Shown here in pieces: positions 1 through 12,940 of a stretch of DNA of 64,000 bases. The position numbers were made by a program, and so were the translations under genes. The notes under the pieces were generated by a model. It was not told the DNA's origin, did not search any database, and saw only the letters and a program-made list of their open reading frames with translations. Numbering within the stretch: the first letter of the stretch is position 1; every line of letters begins with the position of its first letter. This stretch comes from Scolanthus callimorphus (Eukaryota > Cnidaria > Anthozoa > Actiniaria > Edwardsiidae), in assembly GCA_033964015.1 (NCBI GenBank), contig CM066917.1, forward strand, positions 28,719,951 to 28,783,950, written 5' to 3'.

Positions 1-3000
1 ATTTAATTTTTATGCACAAAATGCATGTTTTGATAGTTTGGCTGACCAAGTTTGTTTACAGTACACACACCATTGACTTCATAGCATATGCTTGCTACCA
101 AACACATAGTTTGAAATACACCATGCTGTTTTGGTTTTCATTGTGAGAAAAATCATTTTTAGTCTAGGGTGTGCTTTGCAACCGTAGACTATTGCTATCG
201 AAGGCATTGTGGGGTGTCTGTAAGAAATTAGCATAAACTATAGCTCAATCAGCATAGCGCAGGGCAGAAAACAGATCAAAACATTATCGGCCAAGGTTCA
301 ACTCCCGGCATCAACACTAATTTTTTTCCCTTTCAGTCATTTTTTCTAGCATTATTAAATCAACATAAGAAATTAAGCCACTTAGAAACTTGAGAAGAAA
401 TAAATAAAAAACATTTGCGATAACAAAGACCGAGTCGATCGGACAAAGAGCAAAAATCGAAGCACTTATTTATGGCTAAAATGTCTTTTTTTACCTGTGA
501 GAATGATATACCTAGCATTATGTTAAACCTTTTTGTCTAGAAAGAGGTTAGGTGAATGTCAGAGCAACACATTCAGCTCAAAATGTGAGAACATGCATGT
601 TTTCGATCACAGTGTCTCGCCGTTTGGCCAACAGGAATTTGCAGCAAAGGCTCTGGGAACTGGGAACGAGATTGCGATTGCAGTGTCTTTTGGGTAATCA
701 GAGCCAGTGTACCTGCTCTAAGGATAAAGAAACTTGGTCTGTTTGTAGGACATAACAAATGTATCTATGGCTTTGAATGACAGGTCAGATCTATTAAGTG
801 AGGTTGAGGTAAAGAAACAAGAAGAGCCACAGAGTGGCTACCTTTGGTCACCATCTTGTATTTCAGATCCCACATCAATCCCACAATGCATTACATTATT
901 TAGTTTCTGATGTTGTCTTGTAATGCATGTAGGTCTATGCTAGACAACAGAATTGATCCTTTCATGCTATGCCAGCATCCTTGATGCCATACAGTTTCCT
1001 CAGCACCATGAAGGAGAATTTGGAATTCAATTATTCTGTAGTCATTGTTCAAGACATTTTGCTTCATATACAGTAGAAACTATTACAGGAAAAGGTTTGA
1101 TGTATGTGCTCTTACAGGAACCACACACACACACACAAATGATGACCATTCAGAGTTTTTCTTTCAAAATGAAAAGGGGTAATTTAATAAGTGTCGATAG
1201 CATAAAAATCCATGACATGATTTGAAATGCATTTAGTTAGTAGAACTATAAATGCTGAACGGTTTCTGATCACTCTCCAGAGAGAAGAGCCCTGCTTCAC
1301 AAAGACAGTCTGATTCTGCATCCTGGTACTTTTAATGGAAATGTTTGTTAAATAACTTCTGTAATTGCGATTGTCATTTCTGAAATGAATGTCATTGCAT
1401 GATCTCTTCTATTGCAGGTTTATTTAATATTCTACCGGTATCTTCCAGTAACTAGCAATTATTTGCATTTGAGCTGCCCAGTCCACATTTATTGGCCGAA
1501 GAAGTCTTTCTTTCTTTGCAATTTCTTCTTTGTCAAAATATTATGAGTTATAATTTAAGATATCTATTCTTCATTCTATTCATTTAGTCAAACAATAGCA
1601 TCAGCAATACGAACAATAGAAACTTTAGGTGTTGATTCCCCTAAACTAGTCTATTTGTTGAAGCTTTACCATAAAATGAAATCTTCCTTCTTCGCCATTT
1701 TACCGTTTTATATTTTGGTTCCAGACAATCCAATGGACTGTGCATCTTATAATTCCGATTGAAAATGGAAGCCATTTATTTTTCCCAACATCTTGCTCAT
1801 TTTTGTATTTTATTTGTACTGAACTTAAAATTATCAAACTGTACAATTTGCATTTCAGGGTGTAATTTAAACCTTTGCCAAGATCTTTACATTTGAAGTT
1901 ATCCCTAAAAACAAACAAACAGGACAATTGTAGGTGTTCTTTGTGAATACTGAACATCAGTAACAATGATAGTTTATTTATCTCTTGTGGTAAATTACTA
2001 ACTTAACAAGTTCTTTTAAACAATACATTGACCAAACAACTATGGATATGCAACTGGTTATACAATCCTATAAATACGTTATACCGGTATATATATACTG
2101 GGTAAATAATGCTGCCTTCTTCAGTGTGAATTTCTTTTTTTCTGATGTACCCAAATTTTCCTTTTTACAATTGAGCATTTCTAGATATTATTGGACTTAG
2201 AAGGGAAGATCATTAATGGCAGTTTATGAATGATCATCATGATGTTGTGTATATTACTAGCCTAAAACAAACTAAACAGAAACGGTGTAGACTCTGAAAT
2301 GTTTGCTTGCTCAAATCTGCCTTTTCTCAAAACATGAAGTGTATAATTACACTTTATGAGGGACACAGCTCCATTAATGACCGTCTTTTTAAATTCCTGT
2401 TTGAATTTTCCCTCAAACTCTGTAACTGTAAGAGCTCTAATAAGTGACCAATTTTTGTAAGCAACCAGGTCCATGAACTGCTTTTGATCATTACAAACCA
2501 GGGTTTCCCTTTGCTTTTATGTTTTCATAAGCCAGTGAAACATTTCTTTAATAAATAGCAGGCATCACTGAAGCGCAAAAGTAAACATGGGAATACTGTG
2601 AAACCAGTCCTTTCTTATGTAATTTATGGTAATTGTTTTCCTTTTTCAGGCCGAGAAAGAAATAATTAACTATAAATAATATTCCTACAGTATAAGAGTC
2701 ACTAGAGGATTTATAGAGTTTCAATACCTGTTCATCTAGGAGAGTGCATTCTCGTAAGCCACCAACTCTGTTAATGACCAGTTTTCTTTTCTACACCCCA
2801 TATCCCTTGTATCATATTGCTATCTACAACTTTCTACATCTTAAGCAGAAATTGCACATATGAATGGCAACTTTTTTTTGTTCAATAAGGCCCAACATTA
2901 ATATTCTTGGTCTCCATAATAGACATCTGGATGCCATCTTTTTCTCCCGAATTAATGCTGTCGACAGCTAATTTTGAGAAGGGCATCATTTTTTTTAAAT

Positions 3001-5665
3001 GGTACAGACTGCAGAGGTAAGTCGTCATTTGGCGACTAGGTTGACATTTTTGATCGCCAAACCCTGTTCAAAGTAATCTCTTGTTGATGTATTCTAAAAG
3101 ATTACTTGAAAATGGCGTGTGTGATTGATTTTTTATGGCTATTCAATTTTCAATGAAATTGTTCATAGGCAGATTTAGGGGGGTGGGGGGGCTCAGGGGG
3201 CTCGGGACCCCCCTTTTTCGAGAGATTTCCCCATACATTAACTGTATTTGCAAGAGCAATCTTTTAACTTTGGCCTCCATCTGGATCTGCCCCTGTTGTT
3301 TATTGTAAAACCAATACCTGAAACTTGTTAGCTATTATTATTCTGAGTAGGTTTGAACAATTTTCATTCATGTACTGGACGAAATATGAATGCAACATTA
3401 GATAATTTGCTCCTTTTCTATTTCTAAACAGAAGTATTCTGTGTGGGGAATTGCCAATGCTGCCATTGTTGTACTCTTGATAATTGCCAAACTTTCTGCA
3501 TAACTTTCAGTTGTCAAGATTGTCAGTTGTGTGGGTTAGATATCTTTTGTGCAGGGTAGAGACCTTGAAATGCTTAGTTGGAAACATTTGTTCAAGGTAG
3601 ATACCTTGAAATGCTTAGTCGGAAACATTTGTTCAAAGTTTGTTTCAGTTTCTTTTTAAATAACTGACATTAACACTAACATATGTTTAAAACGACAATA
3701 CTTGAGTGGGGCGAACTTAATCACAAGCATACACTCCTTTGACAAATATTTGTATCCCAGAAATGCAACATGTTACTGATGACTGTCCATTTCCTACTTC
3801 CATTTTTTCCAGGCCTTGAAATAATTATGATGATCTTGGAAAGGTGGCCTATATATCAGATATTGCCAGTTATTCTTTGTTTTGACATTTTAAATTGCTT
3901 TAAAAAGTCATGAAATCTGTTGATTGAATTATCTTGATCTCAGTTTTGGACCTTCTGGAGAATTGCTGTCATGTAAAGGGAAGGGGCACAAAACTGAAGA
4001 AACGTCTGAAACTTTGGAACACTATGTAACTCTTGAAAACTGTTTATTTCCCTTCTAGGGCTTTACTTGCTTGTACAGTAATTATTAGAAGTTCTTAATG
4101 TTTAAAGCTAACTGGCATAAATCAAGGACACTCACAAGCTTTATCAGGGCATCGTAGAAGGCAAAATCTTCAAATTTTCAAACCAGAGTCAGAGAATCTT
4201 TTTATGGCACTTGTTTGTTGTTTTCTGTACATCTCTTGGTCTTTTTAGCATTTCTTTCTGGCTTCACTACTGCATCCAGACATTTTCGTCTAAAAATAAC
4301 AGGGTTTTTTTTTTTGCCCTAAAGCAGTTTAGTTCTGTGGGTCAAAGTAATCTACAGGTTCTGGATGATTAAACCTTTCCATTATCACATTGCTTGTGGG
4401 AAAAAGACAATATGTAAGTTTGTACTCTAAATGAATAATTTATTTTATATTGTTACAGATGCCTTACTAAAATTGTCATGAGCTGCAAATTAATCTTAAC
4501 GAAAGAAATCCCGGAGATTTCAGAAAATTTACGCCGTTTATGTCAGTTTTCATAAAAAATTTAATGCAGTAACGCACAAGTACCAGTGTAATCTGCATGT
4601 AACCATCACATCTGTCTAAGTTGTGCCAGCACCGAAGCATGATTTGATTCACTGTATAGCTATAGTTGTGTGCATCTTTTGTTCTTGATGTAGAACAAAG
4701 ATAAGGAACCAGCGAACATTTGTACTTTTTACTTCAGTGTCTTGTTACAAGGCATAAGTTGTAGTTGTTTTTGCTTTTTTCAGTTTATTTTATGTTTTCT
4801 TTTTCGTCTACTTTTGTATAAATGTAATACTGGTGCGTTACAAAACAAGCTAAACACTGTGATTAGCAATGACTTAGCATTTACTTCTGTGCATTGTTTT
4901 CTGAATAACTGAAATTGCTTGACGTTGGGTTGGCCGAAAAGGGTTAGCATTTTCGCTTTAATTTCTGCCATTTTCAGATAGTAACAGAATTGTCAAGCAA
5001 GAAGAAGAAACTTAAACCAAAGACCTATAATTTCAAAACTGCTGTAAATATACTGTATTTCAGGAGTTGTAAGAAGGGGTAACTTACTAAAATGAAAAAG
5101 GTTATATTATATGGGTAGATTTCATTCATAATTTGTTACATTTCTTCTAGTGACAACACATATATGCGGTATAATATTTTTTGTTTGTGAAATGGCAAAG
5201 GACATACATTATTATTGTAGACCTTTAATTAAATAATTTAGTTTGTTTAACTTGAGTGCTTTTATTAAGAAGAATAAACTCCGTAGATATTCACTTTGGG
5301 GAAATCATTGTTATCCCCTTGCCAGTCTTTTTAACTTTTATCACCTTAACAACTGGGCTTTTAAGTGATACATACCCATACCGGTTTAAATATATTTTTT
5401 TAGTGCTGTAATGTTCTTCTAAAGAACGTTTTAGATTCTATGCAGTGGCTACCAGTAGGTTTTGGCTTCAATTGCTACTGCTACTTTTGGTGATGCCGTG
5501 ATAAAGCGTTTTATTCCAGGGACAAAGAGCTTCAGTTCTTGAGATATTTCCTAGTCTGACTGCCACAACGTTTTTATTTCCAGGGTATTTTATTTCCTAC
5601 TTATCTGTTTTCGTTTTTCAGGGTGAGCGTCCTTTGTTACTCATTGCGATTTTGTTTCTACACAG
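1..5665. other. Intron or upstream DNA of the NCOA5-like gene, no exon found
   Basis: No long open frame and no exon that I could tie to a family was found here. The NCOA5-like exon at 5666 starts in phase 1, so at least one upstream coding exon must exist. It lies either in this stretch, too short to recognise, or before the window. At 241-325 there is a tRNA-like stretch with a possible A box (AGCTCAAT) and a B box (GGTTCAACTCC). A repeat with TCGCC motifs lies near 2950-3070 and recurs at 33840-34140. Otherwise this is AT-rich non-coding sequence. Confidence 0.5.
241..325 (+). repeat. tRNA-like sequence, possible tRNA-derived SINE fragment
   Basis: The stretch has an A-box-like AGCTCAATCAGCATAG and, about 45 bases later, a B-box-like GGTTCAACTCC followed by CGGCATCA. 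No clean acceptor or anticodon stem could be paired, so a functional tRNA is unlikely. A tRNA-derived SINE head or a tRNA pseudogene is the best reading. Confidence 0.3.
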
Positions 5666-8383
5666 AGCACAGGAATATGCCTCTTGAAGATGCTTTGCGA
5701 CTCGTGGGACAGAATTTTGAGCAGTACATGCAAGAGCTTCGGAAGCGCGCTGGAGATTTGGACAAGACAGATCAGGACAAAGACAAGTTTAGTGAGAAAG
5801 AGCACGAGAGAGAGCGAGAGAAAGATCGTGATTATGAGAAAGGTAGAGATCGGGATCGAGACCGTGATCATGATAGCCGAAGAGACTCTCACGGATCTTC
5901 GTCAACGGCCAAGAGTTCGGATGAAACTACAACACTTCTTAGTCGTGCAGCTGCCGGCAAAGACCTTTCATCAGATGAGCTGGCCAAGTTGATAGCATCT
6001 TTGTCCAAGAAGCAGCAGGAAATAAAGCCGTCCGGCACTACAGGATCGTCTGTCAAGCCTACTGGAGGTAAATACAGAGTGTTTGTCCTCTTTTCTGTTG
6101 GTGCCAGCGCATTTTTGGGACCCGACACGTGCTACGGTCTCGTATTTTACAGTCCTCGTGTTTACCTTGATGGATCTTTGTATCAATACCACAGGGTTAT
6201 TCTACATTTCTTTATACAAGAAAACGAAAACGAAATGTGAGACCTGTTGCAACATTACAACTGTCGAGTGCACGCGAGCGGCTTCATCTTATTAATCGGT
6301 TTTTGCTTCATGTCAGCTGCCATTCATTCTGAGTAACACGTTATGTGGGACATCGCTACAAAGTCCTGTTTTCTATCAACGCACAGAAACAACTATAGTC
6401 CTGCCTTAGGTTTATAGATTTTCCCTTTTTGTTTGGGTTGGGTAAGTGGACTATCTTGATGAATCTTTTTCATAAAGTGGCTAGTAAACCAGAGCGTACA
6501 TTTCAAGTTAAATATCTTAAGACTGCTAGCAGTTAGGCTATAAGTTCCTGGGAGACGTGTTACTATGATTTTTAATTGCACTTTGTCTCATCTGTATTTT
6601 ACCTTCCCAGTATGGTAATCCCGGTCATCCGCATTTTGTTGTTGTTATCCTGCAACATATTCAGAAGTGCGTTAAAATTATCATAAAAGTGCTGGTTTGG
6701 TAATCATTGGTTTCCCGTGTTATAACTAAACGTAGGACGTCAAGAAATTGCTTCTACGCCATATTCCACCCAGTGGTTATTCGGCTATTCCAGCTTTCAC
6801 GTAACGTTCGTCGTAAAGATAAAATCACTTTTTGAAGAACGCCGTTACTTTGGCTTGGATTTGAGAATATTGCGACTCTGGAGCGGCATATTTTGTGTGA
6901 TTGTTTATCGATTGAATCCGTTTTGCTTCATAAATTGTTCAATGATCTTTCATCATCAGGGACCTCCCAAAGTCAGTCTTCATCGGATCCGCAGTCAATA
7001 GCAAAACAACAAGCAGACCTCCAAGCAAAGATTCTGAGCATATTGAATCCAGGAACTTTGTCAAAAGTAACAGCTGCAGTTTCTACAGCGCAGAGCAATG
7101 CCGCTGCTGCATCTTCATTTACAGCACCACCACCAAAGGCTCAGGCCTCTTACGGTACAACTCCTGGTTCAGTTATATCAGCTTCTGGGGTATCTAAGCC
7201 TTCTCAACCACTGTTTCCAGCAGCAAAGGCTTTGGATTTGGCAGCTCAGGCTGGGTATGCCTTGAAGTCCGTTAGTTCGGCGTCAGCGGCTCCAGCATCT
7301 ACAAACCAATATGGGGTGACGGCTTCAAATGCTACGAGTTACGGGGCAGCAGCCGCACCTGTAGCCTCCAGCTCATCAACATATGGAGTATCGGGTTACA
7401 GCACTGCAGCCTCTATGGCCTCACAATATACAAAGCCAGCAGCACAAACCCAGCCTTACGGTGCTGCTACAAGAAACACAGCTTATCCAAGCAACAGTTA
7501 CGGCACTTCAGTCCCTACGACCATGCATTCCGCCAGTGCAGCAGGATATGGCGCAACGAGAGCCCCAGTCGGAGCAATCCCCAGGACAGGGGGGCCATCT
7601 GGAGCAATCCCCAGGACAGGGGGGCCATCTGGAGCAATCCCCAGGACAGGGGTACCATCTGGAGCAATCCCCAGGACAGGGGTACCATCTGGAGCAATCC
7701 CCAGGACAGGGGGCGCTGTTGGTGCAGTCCCCAGAGCAGGAGCCCCTATTGGAGCAGTCCCTAGAGCAGGGGCCCCTGTTGGTGCAGTCCCTAGAGCAGG
7801 GGCACCTATTGGTGCAGTCCCTAGAGCAGGGGCCCCTGTTGGAGCAGTACCTAGAGCAGGGGGTATAGTTGGAGCGGTTCCCAGAGCAGGGGCCCCAAGA
7901 GGCCCAGCTGGTGCAGTCCCTAGAGCTCCTACAGGCGCAGTTCCCAGAGCAGGGGCTGTGGTTGGTGCAGTCCCAAGAGCCGGGACCCCAGTTGGTGCCG
8001 TCCCCAGAGCTGGAGCCCCAGTTGGAGCAGTTCCAAGAGCCCCATCAGGTGCAGTTCCAAGAATGAGAGCCCCAGTAGGAGCTTTCCCTAGAGGCTCAGC
8101 ACCGACAGGCGCCTTCCCAAGACCAGCGGGCAGAGGAGGTATCCTTGGAGGAACCCCAATTGCAAGAGGGACGACACCTGGGCGAGGTTCTCCTGCCCAA
8201 AGAGGCATCCCAACACGAGGTGGCATGAGAGGTGGCTTTATGCCAGGAGGGCAGCAAGCTGGACCACGCCTAGGGATACCCCATTACAGGGGCAATGGTG
8301 CTCGTGGCTCTCCTATCAGTATAGTGCAAGGGATGGCCGGACGGGGAGGCCCAGGAAGGGGTGCACGACCCGCGCCTTATTAA
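5666..8383 (+). CDS. NCOA5: Nuclear receptor coactivator 5-like protein, C-terminal part (2 exons seen)
   Basis: Two exons are joined: 5666-6067 and 6960-8383. The intron is GT-AG and the phase fits (a glycine codon is split G/GG). The first exon begins EHRNMPLEDALRLVGQNF, which matches the remembered NCOA5 segment after the anticodon-binding-like domain. An Arg/Asp/Glu-rich stretch follows. The second exon contains QQADLQAKILSILNPGT, like the conserved QELQAKILSLFNSGT block of NCOA5. After that comes an Ala/Ser-rich region and about 19 repeats of a GAVPRAGAPV/GAIPRTGGPS decapeptide (about 7560-8120), then an RGG-rich end. NCOA5 is a nuclear transcription and RNA-associated cofactor in vertebrates. 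The N-terminal RS-like region and the anticodon-binding-like domain are not in the visible exons. The repeat tail is not a feature I know from vertebrate NCOA5. Family assignment rests on two short conserved blocks, so it is good but not certain. Confidence 0.72.
7560..8120 (+). repeat. Coding minisatellite, about 30-bp unit, GAVPR repeats
   Basis: About 19 in-frame copies of a 30-bp unit encode GAIPRTGGPS, GAVPRAGAPV and GAFPR variants. The first five copies are almost identical at the base level (GGAGCAATCCCCAGGACAGG). The later ones diverge, and some are shortened to 24 bases or lengthened in multiples of three. Because all unit lengths are multiples of three, the other frames also stay open, which creates long spurious open frames on both strands. 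Confidence 0.9.
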
Positions 8384-9180
8384 ATACTTGCTTTACTTGT
8401 ATTCTCCCACACCATTGCTATTCAACGCAGCAACGTTAAGTGGCGTGACATTCATGATTTATTTACGCCAAGTAGAAATTTTAACTAAACTAGACAGCCA
8501 GTAACTATATCTTTGTGAACATCGATGGCATTTAGGATGTTTGATTGCTGAACTTTGTAATTGTCACAAAAGTAAACTTTTTCACCATTCTATCAAAGAT
8601 GTTATGGCACACTCCACACTGTGTGCTTTGCTAGACATTCATGATTTATACACGCCAAGTAGTAATTTTAGCTAGACTTCGAGACTAGACAGCCGACAAC
8701 TATATGTTTGTGAACGTCAATGTTATTTAGGGTTTTTTATTGCTGAACTTTGTGATTGTCACTCACAAAAGTAAACTTTTCACCATTACATCTAGAGGTT
8801 AAAGGCACAGTGTAAAAAACCCACGTAGTAATTTTAGCTAGACTAGACGGCCGACAAATATATTATTGTGAAAGTCAATGGCATTTTGGGTGTTTGATTG
8901 CTGAACTTTGTGATTGTCACAAAATTATGAACTTTTCACCATTTTATCCAAGAGGTTCAAGGCATAGTTGACACCGTGTAATTTGCTAGACATAGTTTTA
9001 GCAAAAACTTAATATTGTAGTAATGTTTTAGTTTCGGCATTGTAACGATATTGTTGCGATATTTTATTTGTAGCTCGTAGCATGAAATTGAATTTTTACT
9101 GCATGCCTTATAGGACAGAAAACTTTAGTTTCCCATTCCATTTGAAAATCTATTAAAAATTATATTGCTTCTAGTTTGAG
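8384..9180 (+). repeat. Probable NCOA5 3' UTR with three diverged tandem repeats
   Basis: After the stop at 8383, a unit of about 185 bp occurs three times (about 8449-8600, 8636-8790, 8815-8960). Shared blocks include ACGCCAAGTAG, TTTTAACTAAACTAGACAGCC and TGATTGCTGAACTTTGTGATTG. The position suggests a 3' UTR made of a local tandem expansion. No coding potential was seen. Confidence 0.6.
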
Positions 9181-10435
9181 TTGACTTCACAGCAGTACGA
9201 TCCTTACATTCTTGCATCCCAGGAATCGACAACAGACTTGCAGTATTTCAGCGCGAAGCAACGAGGGTTATTGAATTGAATGTGTGCCTCAGGCTTAAGT
9301 GGAGTCCCATTTGCGGGGATGGTTGACCAACGATTAAAAACATTTAGCAAACATACCGTCAACAGTTAGTTCTGACTCCCCCCAGTAGGTGTTTGCTATT
9401 TCCTTTTTTTGGGGGGCGGGGGGGGGAAGTAGCAACGGGTTCTCGGTAGTGCCTTTCCGTTTTACCTTGCATATACAGTGCAGATTGAAAGCTGTAACCT
9501 CATCCAAGACGCTTCCTATCAGAAAGGAATTTTAGATTGCTGGAGTTTTGAGAGCAAGAGCTGCTTCGTGCTTGAGTTCAACTGTCAGGGTTAATTGCTA
9601 GCGGTTTTTGCTATGCTGTTTTTGTTGTGCAGATGATGTAGGCTAATAATGCTGCTGTTCTCGTTTGTTTTGCGATGTACTTGTGGTCTTTCCTTACCCA
9701 AGAAACGCCGTTAGGTTGTTGTGCGCGCTCGTTTTATCCAATTGGAGGCAAATAGGCGATCCGAAAAGGTGGACCACGTTGTGATACTCATTAGAGGGTG
9801 AAAGTTTTGAGTTGCTCTGTATAAAGTCTCATGCGTTTGTGCGATTCGCTTTATTCTTCACGAGCACCTTTCCACTCGCGGCGGTGATCCTGATGAACAG
9901 AGAAGGCGAAAAACATCGAATAGTATTTGACTCGTCATTGCGCGTGTACCTTGTGTTGCTATTTTTAATTTTACGGTGAGTTAAGGCTGATGGTCCAGTG
10001 CTCTGCTGTTCCAAATGATGCATCGGGCAAGTCATAATACAATATACCTTGTCACAGTACCCGAGTTGCTACACCACACCGAGGCTGTGGTAGACCAGGC
10101 ACTGATAAAGACCTTCATTCTCTTGGAATGCAAATCAGTCCTATATAGTGCTAACAACTTTCACGCCCCTAAAAGTGCAAGGCCAACCTTGTTTCGAGTT
10201 CAAACAAAGGCAGCTGTGAAATGGAGTATTGGGATGCAGTCTAATCAAGTTATGATGCTCTGTGCTTATGAATAACACCAGCCACCGGGGAAAAAGAAAA
10301 TATTTTATAGTATTCCTACACAACCTTCCTGGGCAAACACTTGGCGACATCCAATGTTCATCGAGTTGTTGGGTTTTAATGTCAGTGGCAATCTTTATTG
10401 TTCCTACTGTAATTGGGTGTTCGAATGAATACGAG

Positions 10436-10728
10436 TATATCCTCTATTTATTATATAGACACGAGTGTTTTACTGGGAAATACGCCACTCTTAGATCTCA
10501 TACGAAGCTACATCCGGGACCTGAGTGACATATTTTCCATATCCTCACTAGTGAGGATATCGGTCAAAACATAAGTGCTTGGAAATCAATTTGGAATAAT
10601 TTGTTCTGGTTTGTCTATATAATAAAAAAAATTACACGGTGGCTTGTGCGCGAATGAGTAAAAATTGTTTTTGACACGAGAAAATAAAACTCATCTTCGA
10701 GCCACCGTGTAATATCCTCTATTTATTT
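10436..10728 (+). mobile_element. Small non-autonomous element (copy 1) with internal hairpins
   Basis: The element is bounded by a direct repeat ATATCCTCTATTTATT at both ends. Inside are a palindrome (ATATCCTCACTAGTGAGGATAT) and a hairpin whose arms are TTACACGGTGGC and GCCACCGTGTAA. A second copy lies at 43303-43545 in the opposite orientation, with the same palindrome and the same GGAAATCAATTTGGAA-type flanking block. Two copies in inverse orientation show that this is a dispersed repeat. Confidence 0.75.
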
Positions 10729-11450
10729 TGTGTTATATCTTCTAGTTCTACTGTTACTGCTCGTAATTTTTGCATTTTATTTTTTATAGACAAGCTTACA
10801 TTTACATTTTTGCTTTGCTCTAGATTATTTGTTTTGACAAGATTTTTGTTTCTTTGTTACTGCTCGTAAGGCTGTGTACTGTTTTGAACATTTCATAGGA
10901 ACTTCAACAACAAGTTTCATGTCTTAAGACTCCAGAGCTAAGAATTGTAAATTGATACAGCCGTATCAAAGTTGTTGAATGCTCGTGTATATTATTAGTA
11001 AGCTTGGGTGGCTATGGGACTTCGAGAGTTTAAAAGTTGATTGCTCAGTACAAGCACGTACATGCCAACCTGCGAATAAATGCAAAGCGTTCTTTCTTAA
11101 ACAACGCAAACAGCGATTGACTTGATGTTGCTTTCTTCGCTGCTCATCATTCGTTTCTTTGAATTAAGTATTATGTTCCATGTTTGCGCGCACGATTTTT
11201 TTTTTCGTTACCTTTTCACCTCCAGCAGCGGGTTGAACCTCTTGGGCTTTCCACACTGGTATGGCAGATGTCGAGCAGTCTTCATAATTGGCTACCTGTG
11301 GTGATTTACTGCTCATGGATGCATCTCCACTACAGGCAAGTCTTTATCAACCAGATTATCATGGAGCATGGTAACGTGGTAGGGCAATAGTAAGGGCGGA
11401 GCGATGTTAAAGGATTCACTTACAGTTTTTTTTTTCGCTGATCTCACTTA

Positions 11451-11836
11451 GGGCCTGTTCACATGGCACATTGAACCCCGCGGCTAGACACAGTTGAATG
11501 GCTGGAGATAATATCCTACACAGCTGAGCGAGCAACTCGCCCCACTTACCATGAATATGAACACGATTTTAACTAAGCCTAGTTTCCATATAGTCGTATC
11601 CGTCAACCGTGAAACAAAAGAATAATTCCATTTCCATTGTTTCACGGTCGATAGCCTCCTTTGCAGCCGCTGGCGTGTCGAAAGTGGAACGAGCGACACG
11701 CCAGCGGCTGCAAAGGAGGCTACACGGTCGACTGATGCGACAAATACGACAGATAAGACTATATGGAAACCAGGCCTTAAGTGAAAAACGGAAATGATCT
11801 GAAGAGGCGGGGGACCTCCATGTGAACAAGCCCTAA
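11451..11836. mobile_element. Nested inverted-repeat elements
   Basis: The outer terminal inverted repeats are TTAGGGCCTGTTCACATGG and CCATGTGAACAAGCCCTAA. An inner element at about 11575-11778 has its own inverted repeats (AAGCCTAGTTTCCATATAGT and its complement ending GGCCTT). In the centre is a nearly perfect hairpin of about 30-bp arms (AGCCTCCTTTGCAGCCGCTG, 11654-11722). A half copy of the inner element lies at about 61138-61230. Confidence 0.75.
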
Positions 11837-12940
11837 TAGGACTAATAGCGGAGACTTTAAGAAGATCTACAGTTCCAAGTCGTAAGGGAGTTTTCTTGGT
11901 CGAGGTATATCGCGTTTATAGGAACTTTGGTCAAATCAGTCCATGTGACGTGGTAGAGCCCGATAGAGCAATAGCAATAAAGTCTGAGCGATGTAAAATT
12001 TAAGAAGATCAACACTATCAAATTTCAAAGAAGTTTTCTTGGTCGATGTATATCAATTAGATCATTAATGGCAACTTTTACTGTTAGAAGGAAACCAAAC
12101 CCTTACATTATATCCGGCATAACATGATATGCCCGTTCAAGGGCGCCCGTGTTTTTCTGCTTTCAACTTTTGGTCATGATTCAAGGCAGTTTTCTTTGCA
12201 ATCACTGTATAATCTTGTTAAAGGCGTCCGTGTGAGGAATAAGGTAACCGTTCTGGTTTCGAGAAAAATAACTACGGTGAGCTCTGAGCTTTTCTTGTAA
12301 ATCAAAGCCGTGATAAAGAAGACATGAATGCACGATAATTGTTTTTATTATGGTTATGCTGAAAGAAAAATGTTGGTGGTCTGACCGTTCTATGTAAATA
12401 ACATGTTATCTTGGTGAAGGCATGAATATGGTCTTGGTCAAGGTTGTGTGCTGAAAGAAGGAAAAGGTGGATGACCTGACCGTTCCATGTGAATCACGGC
12501 CATCTAGACGAAGGCTTGAATATGGTCTTTATTATGCTGGTTGTATGCTGGAAGGGAAAACGTCCGTGGCCTGACTGTTGCATAAATACATCGTAGCCGT
12601 GTCGATTAAGGCACGACTGATGGTCATGAAGTCTGGCCTGATCGTTCTATGTAAAGAACTGGGTCTGGCTGGGGGTCCCCAGTGCCAGTTGTTAGTTTAC
12701 TTTGAGGGTTTTGTTAGTCACTAACAAAACAAGTTGTTTAAGTGAGCTTCTGGTTACGATGTTTTAGTCAAGTCCGTTGTCAGTTAAATAAGCCGTCATT
12801 TTATTAGTTGTTTTTAAGGCTTTTGTCAGTTGTCTGTAGATGCCATCCCGATCATACAGCCATCTTTGAGTCATAAAGATGGTCTTGGTTATGGTTGTAG
12901 GCGTGAAGAAATAACGTTGCCTGATCTTCACAACCATCTC

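Larger units (their letters stand above)
9181..12940. other. Intergenic region with small transposons
   Basis: No gene could be supported. The region holds an inverted-repeat element at 10436-10728, a nested pair of inverted-repeat elements at 11451-11836, and decayed repeats around 12230-12660 that share a GACCGTTCTATGTAAA-like phrase. Confidence 0.6.

Noticed and set aside
1700..2474. Minus-strand open frames near the left end
   Set aside because: AT-rich chance frames with no domain, splice signals or codon pattern.
7383..8226. Long open frames on both strands over the NCOA5 repeat region
   Set aside because: They are by-products of a 30-bp coding repeat; the plus frame with the conserved NCOA5 blocks and RGG end is the real one.
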